From NCBI GenBank assembly GCA_030295235.1, contig AP026129.1, forward strand, positions 496,001 to 560,000: a DNA stretch of 64,000 nt, read 5' to 3'. A program made the position numbers and the translations under genes. Numbering within the stretch: the first letter of the stretch is position 1; every line of letters begins with the position of its first letter. The notes under the pieces were generated by a model, which was given only the letters and a program-made list of their open reading frames with translations, was not told the origin of the DNA and ran no database searches. The stretch is from Fistulifera solaris (lineage: Eukaryota > Bacillariophyta > Bacillariophyceae > Naviculales > Stauroneidaceae). Below are positions 1 to 12,309 of the stretch, piece after piece.

Positions 1-3000
1 CGTACATCTCCGCGTAAAGTATAGCAGCTGTGACTCTCCCCGCTTTCAAGAATGCTCGCATTACCAAGTACCCATCTAGATGCAAGATGACTCCGAAACG
101 CAACCCACTCCAAGGTATAGCCCGTACACAAGAACAAACACTTGCACGGGAAGAGTTTTCGTTCTTCTCGTTCTTGGAAATCTCGTCTGTTAGTCGGCTC
201 TTTCTCTGGCTGCGCGATGACATAAATTTTGCTTGAGTTGCGTGCCGTAGAACTTCAAGGGTATTCAGAATAAGATCCAGATACTGTCGCTCTTGGCTGT
301 CACAAGTATGACGATCTCCCGTGCACTGTTTCAATAATGTCTCAAAACATCCTCCGATTTTGTCAATAAGATCCTCTTCCGCGGGTGCTTGATGTGTGGC
401 TCCATCCGGTGCACGATGCAGCAGATCAACTATCAGCGCTGGAAAAAGTGCTGCAGCAACACTCGATTCAAGGAATGTTATCTTCTGCAACAACCAAAAG
501 AATTCCATCTCATTCTTATTGACTTCTCCGGATACACTATAGAGGCAAAGTATAATTGACGGGACAATCGCACAGAGCCATTCCTCAAAAGAAGAGCTCC
601 GCGCGCTACTCCACGCCTCCGGTGCCCAACACCAAGAGGTAACACTATCTTCATCAACGCCACACTTGGTACGGATCAAGGCAATTTCGTGCCCCTCGAG
701 GAACAGTTGTTTGTCAATAATAATTGTGCTTCTCTTTGTGTGTGAATAAAATATCTCAAGTAAGGCGCTCACCTCGTTCACGATGAGACCGCGGCACTCC
801 GCCCCGACACGAGTTGACAAAACGGAAGTAAGCGTGTGGGCTGAAATTGACGAGTTCAAAGGATTCGGAGATTCAAGCACGACTAACAGAGTTTCAATAC
901 ATCTTGCCTGCAGAGTCCGAAGGAGACGATTGTCTGTCACAGCCGAATACAACCAATATTCGCCGACCAGTGGGTATTCTTTGTCCCACAAAATGGTCGA
1001 CATATTCAGTTCACCGAAGCACCGACTCGCAGCTAAGCGAATCTTTCGCGGAAAGCCAGATGAACATAGCAGGCCGAGAGTTTGAACATGGGATGATTTT
1101 AATGGCTGAAGCATTACCTTTCCACTTCTTGAATCGTGTAAAACTTTTTCAAGCCTTACAAGCTTGTTGATGAGTCTGTTCTTGTAAATAGCTGGATAAT
1201 TAGACAGTCTTGTCTTCCCTCGATTTATATTTTCTCCCTGTCCCGGCACATCGCTGATGAAGGTGGCAACGTCGATTTCGGTTCCACTCACAAAATCAGT
1301 ATTTGTGCGGCCTACAAGCTTTTCAATCGCGCCCCGAACGTCAAGTAGGCTTTTGAAATCTCGTAGGCTATCTCTTGAAATAGAACTAAGCCTACTTGCT
1401 TGATATGCTTCAACAAGCTTCGTTTCGAGACTTTGTGAATTGGAGCACTTTGTCACAAAACTAGAGACAAACGACAGACACGCTTCAACAATAGCTGATC
1501 GTTTCGGACAACGTTTGAAAGGCGTACTCATATCGAATGTGACGCTTTCGCACCACCTCCATGTATCTCCAAGCAAATGCCTACTGATGTTATGTCCACC
1601 AATTAAACCAAGACTTCGGGTCAACTTGGCGTGACGTGCTGATCTAGACAGCTCAGTCTGATCGATGAGGAAGCTAATGCTTTCGTCAAGGACCTGGAAT
1701 ACCACAAGTAGTAAATCTCCAAAAATATCAGAAAAGAGTGATTCGCCGCCGACGTTCAACAGCTTATTCGAGAGGAGCGTCAGTAAAGGTAAACAGAAAA
1801 TATGTATCTTCTGAAAGGTCCCATCACCAAGCACACATGACACTAGCTTGATAGCAATTTGGCAAAAGAAATACACCGGGGATCATTTTCGGCTAATGTC
1901 TCCCCTAGTGCAATCACGTTCTCGAAAGGAATCCAAATGACTCTTGGTGATGAGAATTTCAGTCTGACACACATCAAATACCTTGCATAAAAGAAGAGTA
2001 AGATGTACGATGCCGAGGAAAACTGTGTTGACATCATCATTGACAACGTGTTGTGTGCTTTCAAAAGATGTCGTTTTTGTCGCTGAGGCTCGCTGACAGA
2101 CTTAGATATAGCAGATACTTTTGTGCGTTGAAGCTATGACTTTTCAGCCGGCGCACGAACACTTCCTCCGAGAGAAGAGAAAGAAGCAGCTGCTCCATTT
2201 TTTGCACAGCGTTGCAGTTATCGTCACTTTCATTTGAAAGCCAGGACAAATAGGCGACAGTTTCCGGTAAACTTGAACCAAGAAATTTACGAACTTGTTC
2301 TTCATCAAAATGGTCTGTGAAAACCAAACAAAGCTCTTTTATATAACCATCATCTGCGATTTCAAGTCGCAAATCAGTCGATGTCCCTTTGTTGAGACGC
2401 TTCTTGACGAAAGAGAGCAAAACACGCGGAATGATGATCTTGGAAAATCGAGCAACAAAGTCCGCTGACGCGACTCGTCGCATCTCTTCAAAATCGGAGG
2501 TATCACCGTTGCTGACAAGTAAAAGTCGAGAACAATGCCCATGTTTCAAAAGCTCCCGAACAAGTACTGGAGAGGTAATGAAGAGCGGAAAGTCGAGTAA
2601 CGAGAGTTCTCGTTCCTGCCATCGATCGACAAGATATGTGACGCAGTGATCGATAAAGAGTTCACAATTCTGCTCTCCCTTCAGTCGAGCCATGTGGCTT
2701 AAGGATTGGAAACAAAGCCCTTCGCAAGCAGGCGTAGTTTTAGCGACAAGTACCAGATCGAAGAAGAGTTGCTTGAGCACGCCGTCGTTTGTCGATTCGC
2801 TTGCGAGGGCACACCAATGGTTAAGGCAAGTGCCTCGCATCGACAAAAATAAGTCTTCCCAAACCTGCCTCTCAAGAGTGCCTAAGTCGGCACTGTCCAC
2901 GATCTTGGCCGTGTACCACTCTCTATATTGCTTTCTGTCACTGCCGTCGGCATCGAAAAGAAAGAGACGCTTTCTTATTGATTCGGTCACCTTTCCTTCT

Positions 3001-6000
3001 GGCAGTAACCGAATAGCACATGCTACAGCTCGTGAAGCGATACTTCTAACATGATTGTTAGTATCAAAGAGCGAAGGTAAGACTAGAGTCCTTGCGAAAT
3101 CTTTGTCGAAAGCTTCATGAAATGTATCGCCTGCCGCACTGAAAGAATTTATTGCCGACTGAAACTGTATTGCGCGGACTGGCGGTCTTGTTTGAAATGT
3201 CTTGCGCTCAATATTACTGATCGCATCGACAATAAGCTCCTTTAGACAATTAGACTCTTCGCTATTTAACGGAAACGCGAGAAATGGATCATCACGAATA
3301 GTGACTATCTTCTCCGACAACTGGAATCCGAAAACATGAAAATCATCTTCAGGGGGAGATGCACCCCTAATCATAGAGAGTAGACGATGAATGAGAAAGA
3401 GTTTTTTTTGCTCTGAGCTCTTTCCGCCCCCGTTCAAAGTGTGGGCGGCGAACCCACTTAAGAGAGGCTCTTCCATACACAAGAGATGCGCAGCTATGGC
3501 TGCTCCGAACACGTCAAAGTCACCCGGACTTGCAGACTCAACATTTTCTACACCCGCCAACATACAAGCGAATTTCGCACTAGGATCGAGTGCCAATAGA
3601 AGAGCACCCACAACTATTGTACATTTGGGACTGGGAAGAACGCATTCAAGAGCTGCTTTCTTCGCCGAACTTAAACTCGACAACGCTCCTCGTTTCCTCT
3701 TCCTCTCAAAGCCCTGAACCTTATTTGATAGCGTTTTAGATTCCTCGTCGTCCGTTTCTTCTAGAAATAAAACATCTGAGTGCTCTGCTGGTGAATGAGA
3801 CCTTCTCAAATGTGGTACCGTCTTTGAGTCCAGCAACCTTTGCAGATATCACCTAGGCGCAGCGCTTCATCTAAGAGCTCGCTCGACAACTCAATACTGC
3901 TCCCTGAAGTTATGGTAGACAAAGTCCGAATGACGATAATCATCTGAGAGAATGCAGACCAGAAGGAGCCGATGCTGATTGAAAAAAGTTTAATGTCCCT
4001 TAAAAATGATCTGATCAACTGAGTTGAGGTGGCCAATATGATTTGTTGCTCCCTGGCGCATATTCCTCGTGAACAGATCAAGACTGTGATTACATATCGC
4101 CAACACCCAAACATGCGGTCCTTATCGTCGGCATTTTTGCTATCTTCGTTTACTTCATCGGTATCAAGGGGCGCGTCAAATGGCTTTAATAACACCGCAG
4201 TGACAAGTCCGAGAAGACTACTTGCCTCAGAATCAGGAACATATTCAGAGAACACAATTGATCGCTCGTGTTCGCATAAAACAATGTCAACAGCATTTCT
4301 TTCATCACAAGACTCTGCCATTGGTGGGCATAGTTGAATCCTCGGATCAAGCAAGGGTTCCATCCACAGCCGACATAGTACATCCGAAGTTGGAATGTGA
4401 GACGAGAATACCTCATCTCTCAGCGCACATAATCGGAAAATTTCAGTCAAAAATGATGCGCTTCCATACACCAGCGCACCCAGGCACGAGGCTACCACAG
4501 CGCCTCTGGGCTCATTCATACCAGATTCAACCGCTCTTAGGCAATAAATCAGCAACCTACTGCGCCGACTAAATGTAATTTTCTCTTTCCCGGTTAAATG
4601 TTGAGCATAGTGAAGCTCGATAGAATCTGTGCCACTTTCCGATATACCGACACGGGATAGAAGAGAATAGAGAAGTAAAAACATTCAGATGATGCAAAGA
4701 TGTGCTCAGAGTAACATGGTAGAGTCCAAATGTCATTTTGATGTTGGTACACGTATGAGGACTGTCGACTTAAAAGAGTATCAGTGGAGCTGATGCTTGA
4801 ATCAAGACAGGATCGCACAATCATCTCACGGAACAATACTAAAACCTCGCGTGCAACACAATCAGACTTCCCGTTTTTCGTACTTGAATGATAAGCCAGG
4901 TCTGGTCTTATCAGTATATCCCATATTCTTCTCCAAGCTAAACGAAGGTTATTGATCTCGGTGGCGTTAGGGTCGCAAATGTACACCAGAACAGCCATGG
5001 TTTTCGTTAATGAATTCGTACAACGAAGTAAAATCACTCGAAGAGAGGTGCTTCCATTGTTGGATCCACTCCACTCCAACACATCTGCTAGTACTCTGAT
5101 GAGAAGACAAAGATCGTCACCATTGCAAAGGTTGATAAAAGCACGCTTACAGCCACCATCGATGGTGCCAGCAATCGAACCTAAATCATACCATTTGTGT
5201 AAGGAAGACGTCCAGCATTGCCCTGATGGAAAATGATATGCACATGTTGTCACAATACGAAGCACCGGGATGATGGACTTGATATCAACAGTTGACGTTG
5301 ACAATCGCATCATTTCTTGTATCATAGAGTCAGACTGCGTCTGCGAATCCCTCTTCCCACTCGAAATGATGGGAAAAGCGAAACGAAGAATATTCCAAAA
5401 AGGAGAGCCAAGTAGCTGCTTTGGTGTCATGGCTTGACTCTTAGCGGAAGCTGAAGACGCCCATTCTAGATATGATACACCGGTTTCCAATTCAGAGTGC
5501 AGCGAAGTCCACGAAATGTCTTCAAGGTAGGATCTTTGGGCGCATTTGAAAAAACGAGCAACCAATTCTAAGTGAAATTGTTGATGAGAGTTCAGCTCGA
5601 CAAGACCAGCATCAAGTTTAAAAATGTCCTCGAGCAATGTTTCAAGGAGTGCATTCACATGCTTCACCGTCAACGTTGCGTCCCCCAAGTCACCAAGATC
5701 TCCCGTCAGCAGACCCTGAAGTTCACCAACTGTTTCTGCCACCAGTCTATGTACAAGAAAAAAGTGAGAGCTGAAAGGCATGAAACCTCAGCATGCTGGG
5801 CAATAAATATACCTACAGATGCGCATAAATGTATTCGTTGAGAGCATGGCGAGAATCGCTCGTTTGAGCGGACGAATAGGCTTTCCTCACAAACGTAATT
5901 ATTCGCCTCCCGTGACGACTCAACGGTTCCACAGCTTGATGGAGATCTGATCGAAGAAGAGTTGCGAGGCCGTTCATCAAGTGTTGCATTTCGTGTGGGT

Positions 6001-6730
6001 TTGTTTTATCTTTTGAGTGTAGCGAGCACCAATCTGCAACCATTTTGACAGAGCTGGAGAACAGTAGTTGCAAATCCATACCCAACGAGCACGCTGTGCC
6101 AATCAAGCTTTCGAAAATCATTCCAGTTTTGACAAGGATAGGTACGGGCGGTAAGTCGTCGGCTAGGATGCGCGATTCGACCATTTCGCGCATAATTGCA
6201 TGGATTTCTCTTTTCGCTCGCATATTGGCGACGTATTCCTTACGCGAGCACAAATAGACAAGATTTTCAAGAAGTTCCAGTTCCGCCAGTTCCAATGCTG
6301 TGTCATCTAAAAGCATATCGAAGCAATAATTGAAGATCAGTTTTGTTTCCGACCGTGATAGAAAAGAAGGTTTGTAAGGAAGAATTCCGGGTACTTCTTC
6401 TTCTGTTTCATAGGGCATATCGCAGCAACGCAGCAATTTGAACGGCATGAGAATGTCGATGTCCCTTAATTTGACCTTGCTGGCGACCGTTTTCTGCATG
6501 GAGACAACTGCCGCCCTGATGATATACCGCCAGAGTTCCGATAGCGCTTTCCGTCGCTTTACGCGACTAGCAACGTCGTCTCCTGAACTTGCTTCCTTTG
6601 CTATCTTTGCTCGTACCTCGGACAAGGCAAGTTTCTGCTGCAATTTTTCTGCCACATTTCGACGTTCTTGCACTTTAGAGCTCTGCTCTAGAGCCATAAC
6701 CATGGACCTTATTTCACGATATGTGCTCAT
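1..6730 (-). CDS. ATM: ATM/Tel1-type PI3K-like checkpoint kinase, N-terminal part (cut at left edge)
   Basis: ATM senses DNA double-strand breaks and phosphorylates checkpoint and repair proteins in the nucleus. The start at 6730 gives a TAN-like motif near residue 12 (MALEQSSKVQERRNVAEKLQ), the ATM/Tel1 signature that has the same spacing in human ATM. About 2200 residues of helical HEAT-type sequence follow. The frame is still open at base 1, where FLKAGRVTAAILYAEMY resembles the start of the FAT domain, so the FAT remainder, kinase and FATC lie outside the window. One intron is clear at 5747-5816 (GTAGGT...ATAG). The frame shifts by one base near 4687, 3826, 2066 and 1857; each is solved by one extra base in a homopolymer, and the protein stays coherent across it. 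Short open frames on the other strand are antisense shadows. Identity rests on motif and architecture, as the kinase domain cannot be seen. Confidence 0.8.
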
Positions 6731-7426
6731 CGTTCATGGTCGTAACGTATGGTTAACTCAAAAGCTGATAATGCTTACACAGGAGAAGAAAGAGCTGAAT
6801 CCGCAATGTAAATGACCGATTTGAAAAGAAGTGCTATGTAAATATCTGTAAGCGCTTTTTCATCAATTGGTTATCATGAGTACTATTGTATCGTTGATGA
6901 TGCATGATGCCACCAGGTATCTTGCATTTTGCTGCATCTCGTCCTTTTCGACTTGTCGAGATGATTTTTTTGGTGACAAGGGTCGTGACAGAAAAATAAG
7001 TGAGATCACCGAGTCGTGGGTCGTGTGTGATGAGTCATGGTTAATGCGTCAGTCAGTACCTAACCGACGAAACCGACGAAACGTGTCAACGGACGTCCCG
7101 GTAATATAAAGGATAATGTACGACACGAAATGAGCGATCTCCACCATAGCACGGAACAATACGACGTTTCATATTACAGATCATTCTGATCCGTTGAACC
7201 GCAAGGCAGCGTAAGTATGCCTACGACTCGGTTGACGGGCGTGGGAGACACGAGTTAGAGTACCACGAAGAATAATGAACGGATGTGTTGCCTCCGAACG
7301 GTTACTTCATTAGCGAGAAACAATTTTCGCCAAGAAAATCTCACCCCCCATTTTTTCCCGGCTTCGACCACATCGGGCATCTACATTTCCTTTTGGATTA
7401 CAAGAAGTAATAAAACCAAGTTAACA
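6731..7426. other. Intergenic, divergent promoter region
   Basis: This stretch lies between the start of the ATM-like gene and the start of a small plus-strand gene, so it should hold two divergent promoters. I see AT-rich runs and repeated TCGTGnGTCGTGTG-like words but no gene, RNA or defined regulatory motif. Confidence 0.5.
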
Positions 7427-7912
7427 ATGGCTTTTCTTAAGAAGTTGCGATTCCCAAAGTTCAGCAGAAACAAGAAAGAGGTGCGTTGCTTACGAGATTG
7501 GAAGTTCATCTGGATTTTCGTCGTCGACTCGACGTATCTGCATTGAAATATTCAATCAACGGCATTTGGATTTGACATCCATCAATCCATTACTAATGTT
7601 CTTTTCTTTCAACCGTTTATATCAACAGACTGCGGAGACAAAGGTCACTGATGAAAAATTCCCCTCTGATGTTGTCGATGCTGAAAGAAGGCTGTCGACG
7701 CCCAGCTTTCTCCGGTAGCGGAAGACCGCGACGGCGCTGATGCCGAGAGCGCTAATATGGACGCATCTAGCAACGCCGAAAAAACAAAGGGAAGTGTCAA
7801 CGGAAGCGAAGTTTCAGTGGGAGATGCTAGCGAAAGCCGTGAAGTGCCTGAATCATCCCAAACAACAAAGTCAGACTGGGACTGCTGCGGTGTTTCCTTG
7901 ACTATGCCCTAA
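7427..7912 (+). CDS. Small acidic hypothetical protein, one intron
   Basis: The ATG at 7427 opens a basic leader (MAFLKKLRFPKFSRNKKE). A GTGCGT donor at 7481 and a CAACAG acceptor ending at 7628 remove 148 bp and keep the frame. The second exon is rich in Asp, Glu, Ser and Ala and ends DWDCCGVSLTMP. The frame jumps by one base near 7690 in an A/G run; one extra A joins ...VVDAER to KAVDAQLSP. The predicted length is about 112 residues. I recognise no family. The basic N-terminus and acidic low-complexity middle suggest a disordered protein, but function is unknown. An alternative is a single longer intron ending after the jump. Confidence 0.5.
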
Positions 7913-8132
7913 GTCACACGAGTTGGCGGATATTTGATGTTTGGCATGACCTGCACATCGATATCTGGATCCGCCGCTTATAATTGTGTTTGTGCGAACA
8001 CAGCTGATTCGACCTGGATTTCTTACTGTGGTCTATAGGAAATTACAGCTGTAACATAATTTTATAAAAAAATCTGTTCTAAGTAATGTTCCTTATTTAG
8101 CTGTATATCGATAGCGCGATTTCATTATTATA

Positions 8133-9125
8133 TTATATCGATGTTTCAACATCCTTCCATCCCTCGTGAATGGCAACGATACCTCCTGTTAAGTTGGTGT
8201 ACTTCACATGTTGAAAGCCCGCTTGCTGCATCCGGAGAACTAGTTCATCTTGGTTAGAAAACATTCGAATGCTCTCCACAAGATACTGATAAGAATGACG
8301 ATCGTTTGCGATGAATTCGCCCATCGCAGGAATGACGTTGAATGAATAGGCGTCATAAATCGGACGGAGAATTGGGTTCGGAACGTGAGAGAACTCCAGA
8401 CACATAAAGCGTCCACCAGGCTTTAAGACTCGGTGAGCTTCTGACAAGGCTTTGTCGACGTCTGTGACATTCCGTAAACCGAACGCAATGGTGTAAAGAT
8501 CAAAACTGCAATCCGCAAAGTCGCACAAATCCTGTGCGTTACCTTGCTGGAAATGAAGAGCCTCCGAATCATCCAGAATAGAATTCCCAAACTTTGCACG
8601 TGCTCTGTGCTCCCCCACTTGGAGCATTTCTGCATTGATGTCGCAAACGGTAATGCGAATTGGGTCCTTTCCGGAACTCTTGCTACGCTCAACACAATTG
8701 GCAGCTTCAACGAATCGAAAAGCAACGTCCCCAGTTCCTCCAGCAACATCCAGAATATGTAATAGCGGATAGTTGTCAGTTTGATCGATCGGAACGCTTC
8801 GTCGGACGGCCTTTGCCATGCTTTCTACGGCCGAGATTTGGAGCAAATAATCCTTCCAATAGCGATGAAGACCGCTAGACATGAGGTCATTCATTACATC
8901 GTACGAGTCAGCGACGCTATCAAATACCTCTCGCACTCTGCTTTCTTTCTCATTTACGGAAACTTCCTCGTATCCAAAGTGAGTGGATGAACCCGAAACG
9001 TATGGTTGCGCTTTGCTGTCGAACGACGTCGACAAATTCCTTCTGCGCGAAAGTCTGCTCTCAGAGGCGCACCACTTTTGCGCACTTTGGGAGACTTGAA
9101 TTCGTCGAATTGTCCGAGCCCACAT
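8133..9125 (-). CDS. COQ5: COQ5/UbiE-type 2-methoxy-6-polyprenyl-1,4-benzoquinol methylase
   Basis: It catalyses the SAM-dependent C-methylation in ubiquinone synthesis, on the matrix side of the inner mitochondrial membrane. The single-exon protein has 330 residues. The first ~45 are Arg/Ser rich with few acids, as in a mitochondrial presequence. The family signature VFDSVADSYDVMNDLMSSGL (residues ~67-86) is followed by the SAM-binding motif LDVAGGTGDVAFRF (~123), CDINAEMLQVG and the C-terminal UbiE motif GLRNVTDVDKALSEAHRVLK. The ATG at 9125 is the first in frame. Plastid MenG is related, but the presequence and overall fit favour COQ5. Confidence 0.93.
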   Translation of the reverse strand: MWARTIRRIQVSQSAQKWCASESRLSRRRNLSTSFDSKAQPYVSGSSTHFGYEEVSVNEKESRVREVFDSVADSYDVMNDLMSSGLHRYWKDYLLQISAVESMAKAVRRSVPIDQTDNYPLLHILDVAGGTGDVAFRFVEAANCVERSKSSGKDPIRITVCDINAEMLQVGEHRARAKFGNSILDDSEALHFQQGNAQDLCDFADCSFDLYTIAFGLRNVTDVDKALSEAHRVLKPGGRFMCLEFSHVPNPILRPIYDAYSFNVIPAMGEFIANDRHSYQYLVESIRMFSNQDELVLRMQQAGFQHVKYTNLTGGIVAIHEGWKDVETSI

Positions 9126-10337
9126 TTGATAGAGAGTTTAACATTGACGGTTGCTACTTGTTGCAATTTGATTGACTTCGCTCCGCCTTGCTATGCGGCA
9201 ATTGTCGCAGTCAGATCGCAATACCAGATAACGCGGGGAACGGGTGTGACTAAGGCTATTCAACACGAACAAAGGAATCAAGTCACAGTGGTTGAGTACA
9301 ATTACAGCTACAGTTCACTCCAATAAACTGCCAATCCCCAATCCCTAGGACCTGAAGGCTATCCGCTAAGGAATCATCAGTGTGTTATCGACATCTAGGA
9401 GCAAATAGCACCTCTTATATCATGATTTGACAGAAAAAAGTCTTCTTGTCTTTATGGAAATCTTTGTATCAATAGTTACGAATGATCATCGTCCTTTCAT
9501 CGTGACGAGAGGTGTGCTAAAATTAGGCGATTACTTCTAATCAGCGTGGGTCGCGCCGAATGTGAAATTTGACCATTATTTAGACAAAAAAACTCGGCGT
9601 AACGAGTTCCGTGTTTTCATTCAATTATGCCGAAGGAAGTCCTGGTTCGTGCTTCGTAGTCACAATGTCTAGCAGACATCATAGACCTTCTTAAATTTGC
9701 CCACTCCTACATTTGATACCAGGGATTAAATCGTAGTCGAGAAGGCAGCACGATCGTTCTTATCTTTCGTGTCTGACGTGACCTATTTTGCAGAAGATGT
9801 GCACATTAAGCAATTATGTTCACCTTTGCCCCAGCGTTGAAGAACTAGGAATCAACGTCTTCGGAAGAGGTAAATTCGTAAATTCCCTGACGGAGTGGCA
9901 GCGGCCCAAGATTCCTTTCCTCCTAACCAACAATTCTTGTCTTCTAACAAGCAAGATTGGCAACATATGAAGTCAAAAAAAACATAGGAACGCCTCGTCG
10001 AACACGGAAATAGTGTGTCACACGTTTCTTCGTTAGCACGGTACACTTTCTACGTAGTGAGTTTCCCCAGGTGCCGGAATGCCGATGTTAAAATACTAAC
10101 GTACTGTGGAATCGAACCACAGAGCCATCCCAATCACGTCGTATTTCTACCCTGATCCATGATATATAAGCCACTCTGATTGACGTCCAGACCCTCAATC
10201 TGACATGCCGAACCCACGAAAGCAAAAACTCCAACTCGGGCTTCTGACACTTTTTTCTTCAACAAAAAATACGAAGTCTGCTGCCTGAGCTAAAAAGGCG
10301 TTTGATTCCATAATCATATAACCCAAAACAATAACCC
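9126..10337. other. Intergenic region without a supported gene
   Basis: This region holds the divergent promoters of COQ5 and of the P-loop kinase gene. Open frames here are short and lack coding character. A T-loop-like hairpin near 10110 is discussed under rejected items. Confidence 0.5.
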
Positions 10338-11183
10338 ATGAGCTCCGTTCTTGTCCAAAGTGAACCCCAGGAGCTTGATTTCGATGAGCGCGTGGAGGCT
10401 GTTTTGAATTTGACGCTCAGCTGGGAGCGATCGGCCGAGACGCACATTCGTCAGTTGCTGGGAAGTCACACGGATACGAAGCCTTCGAGACCACTTATGA
10501 TCGCAATTGTTGGTATTCCTGGATCGGGCAAGAGCACATGCTCGAATGCTCTGCGCTGTTTCTTCGAAGACAGTGGATGTCTAGTACTTCCTCATGTAGG
10601 TTCTTTGCGGCAACTTTCTTCAGCCTGATCTATTCATTTGGTGATAGTATCTCACGGCAATCGCTTTTCAACTGCTGCAGGATGGATATCATTACACAAT
10701 CGATCAACTGAAAACGTTTGAAAATGCCGATGATGCAATTTACCGACGAGGTGCACCTGACACGTTTGACACTACGGCTTTGCTACGAGACCTATGTCGC
10801 ATTCGCGAAGGAGCTGAAGAAACGATTCGGTTACCTGGATTCGAACATTCGGTTGGCGATCCCATTGCAGATATGCACGAATTCCACCGGAACGAGCACC
10901 GTATCGTAATCTGCGAAGGACTGTATTTACTGCACGACGAAGATGGCTGGGAAGAGATGGCCAACTTTTTGACTATACCGTTTTTGTTGATGCAGATGTC
11001 GATAAATGCATGGAACGTCTAAAGATCCGCAATTGTTGCATTCCGGGGTACACTCCAGATGAAATCTTTCGCCGTGTTGACGCTGTCGACCGTCTGAACG
11101 CATTGACCGTCGACAAGAGTCGCCGACGCGCGCACGAAATTTTCCGTGCAGCTGCTTTTTTAAAGCGTTTCTATCTATGTTAA
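10338..11183 (+). CDS. P-loop kinase of the uridine kinase/phosphoribulokinase family (YFH7-like)
   Basis: The Walker A motif GIPGSGKST lies at about residues 57-65. The exon ends at 10595 and an 85-bp intron (GTAGGT...CTGCAG) is removed at 10596-10680. The second exon opens with DGYHYTIDQL, the conserved Asp-Gly-Tyr-His substrate motif of the pantothenate/uridine kinase fold. IVICEGLYLL (strand before Walker B-like acidic residues) and FVDADVDKCMERL (lid/LID-base region) follow. The frame slips one base at the T run near 10967; six T instead of five joins EMAN to FFDYTVFVDADVD. The substrate cannot be told; relatives in plants and yeast are annotated only as uridine-kinase-like ATPases. It has no visible targeting peptide. 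Confidence 0.75.
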
Positions 11184-12309
11184 TCAATAAAATAAAAAGT
11201 ACCTTACAAGATCATGATTTACAAGCGCTCAGAGCCCTTGCTGGGTATACTTTGTCAGCTTCATCGATCTTCTAAAGGAATGATGACCTTTGTGAATAAT
11301 AAAACCTATGGGCTGTGACAGTCAGTGACCACTAGCCATCTTACCAGGTAGTCAAGTTCTTGATTGCCTTGGTAACAACTCTATAGAGTCTACGTTGATT
11401 CCATTGGTGATTGACGACGGGCGCAAAGCTAAGTGTGCATCCGGGTCCCGTTCGTTGACACGTTACACACGTCACAAAACAAAGTTTTGGCGTTACTTGT
11501 CCCAAAGGAGTATATGTTACACAAATACTTGGTTTTGATCTTGGAGTGGTCGCCATGGTTGAGGTTGGTTGTTGTGTCATTGTTTTTGCAGTCTCCCACC
11601 ACTTACGCCGTAGACGAAGGAGCGCTGGCAGTAACATTCGACTGAGTCGCCGGTCAGACTTTGAACGACGATATCATTGTTGTGCAATGGGGACTTGCGT
11701 ATGTTGCGATGTGAGAGATAATCTTTATTATATCAAAGAGCGATTTACATTCTTGACGTACGCAAGTCTCAGTTTGATCATCATGGTATCAATGCCCGAA
11801 GATGGGCCATGACACCGCGATGTTTCGAGATGAATGAAATTAAAAAATAAAATCAGAGCTCGCCGAAAACACAAAGCAGCTCGCGGTGTACACAAAGCGA
11901 TCACAGTCCTTCATCCGGCATTCGGGATAGCGTGTACAATAAGCCACCCTGGCCGGAAAGCACGGCGTATCGCGTGAATTGACGTACGGTGTACGGTGGC
12001 GACGAACGAACATCCCTGTGGCCCGTTCCTAACCAAAATATCGTACTGTACCCAATATCGTACACTTCATCGCACTCATTTCCGGGTTATCCCTTTTTTT
12101 TGTGCGATGGATTTCCATCGTACCCTCGCGTGCGATGGGGTACGATGCGATCCATCGTATCCAAACTCGAACCATAAACTGGGAACCTTTTGAATAACAA
12201 CGAATTGACATTCCAATAAAATTTCTTTGACGCACACACTTTTCAATAATTTGGAAGAAATCATCCATCATTATTGTTAGGACACAGCTATCCCTTTTTG
12301 GTACGGAAC
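11184..12309. other. Intergenic region with the left arm of an inverted-repeat element
   Basis: A Cys-rich open frame on the minus strand (11341-11637) is too weak to call. The stretch holds two segments (11503-11523 and 12020-12046) that recur inverted at 13278-13298 and 13243-13269. Short direct words around GTACGAT and CCAATATCGTAC cluster at 12030-12180. Confidence 0.5.

Noticed and set aside
783-1170. Two overlapping ~100-residue plus-strand frames
   Set aside because: They are antisense to the continuous ATM-like frame and have no family features.
1840-2070. One or two introns in the ATM-like gene
   Set aside because: Splice-site pairs can be proposed, but adding one base at each of two runs (T near 2066, A near 1857) reads straight through with better protein sequence and matches the fault pattern of the whole window.
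10095-10175. tRNA-like T-arm on the minus strand (TGTGG-TTCGATT-CCACA)
   Set aside because: The 5-bp stem and loop are correct, but no acceptor-stem partner for TACGTTA and no D or anticodon arm fit upstream. It is probably a chance hairpin.
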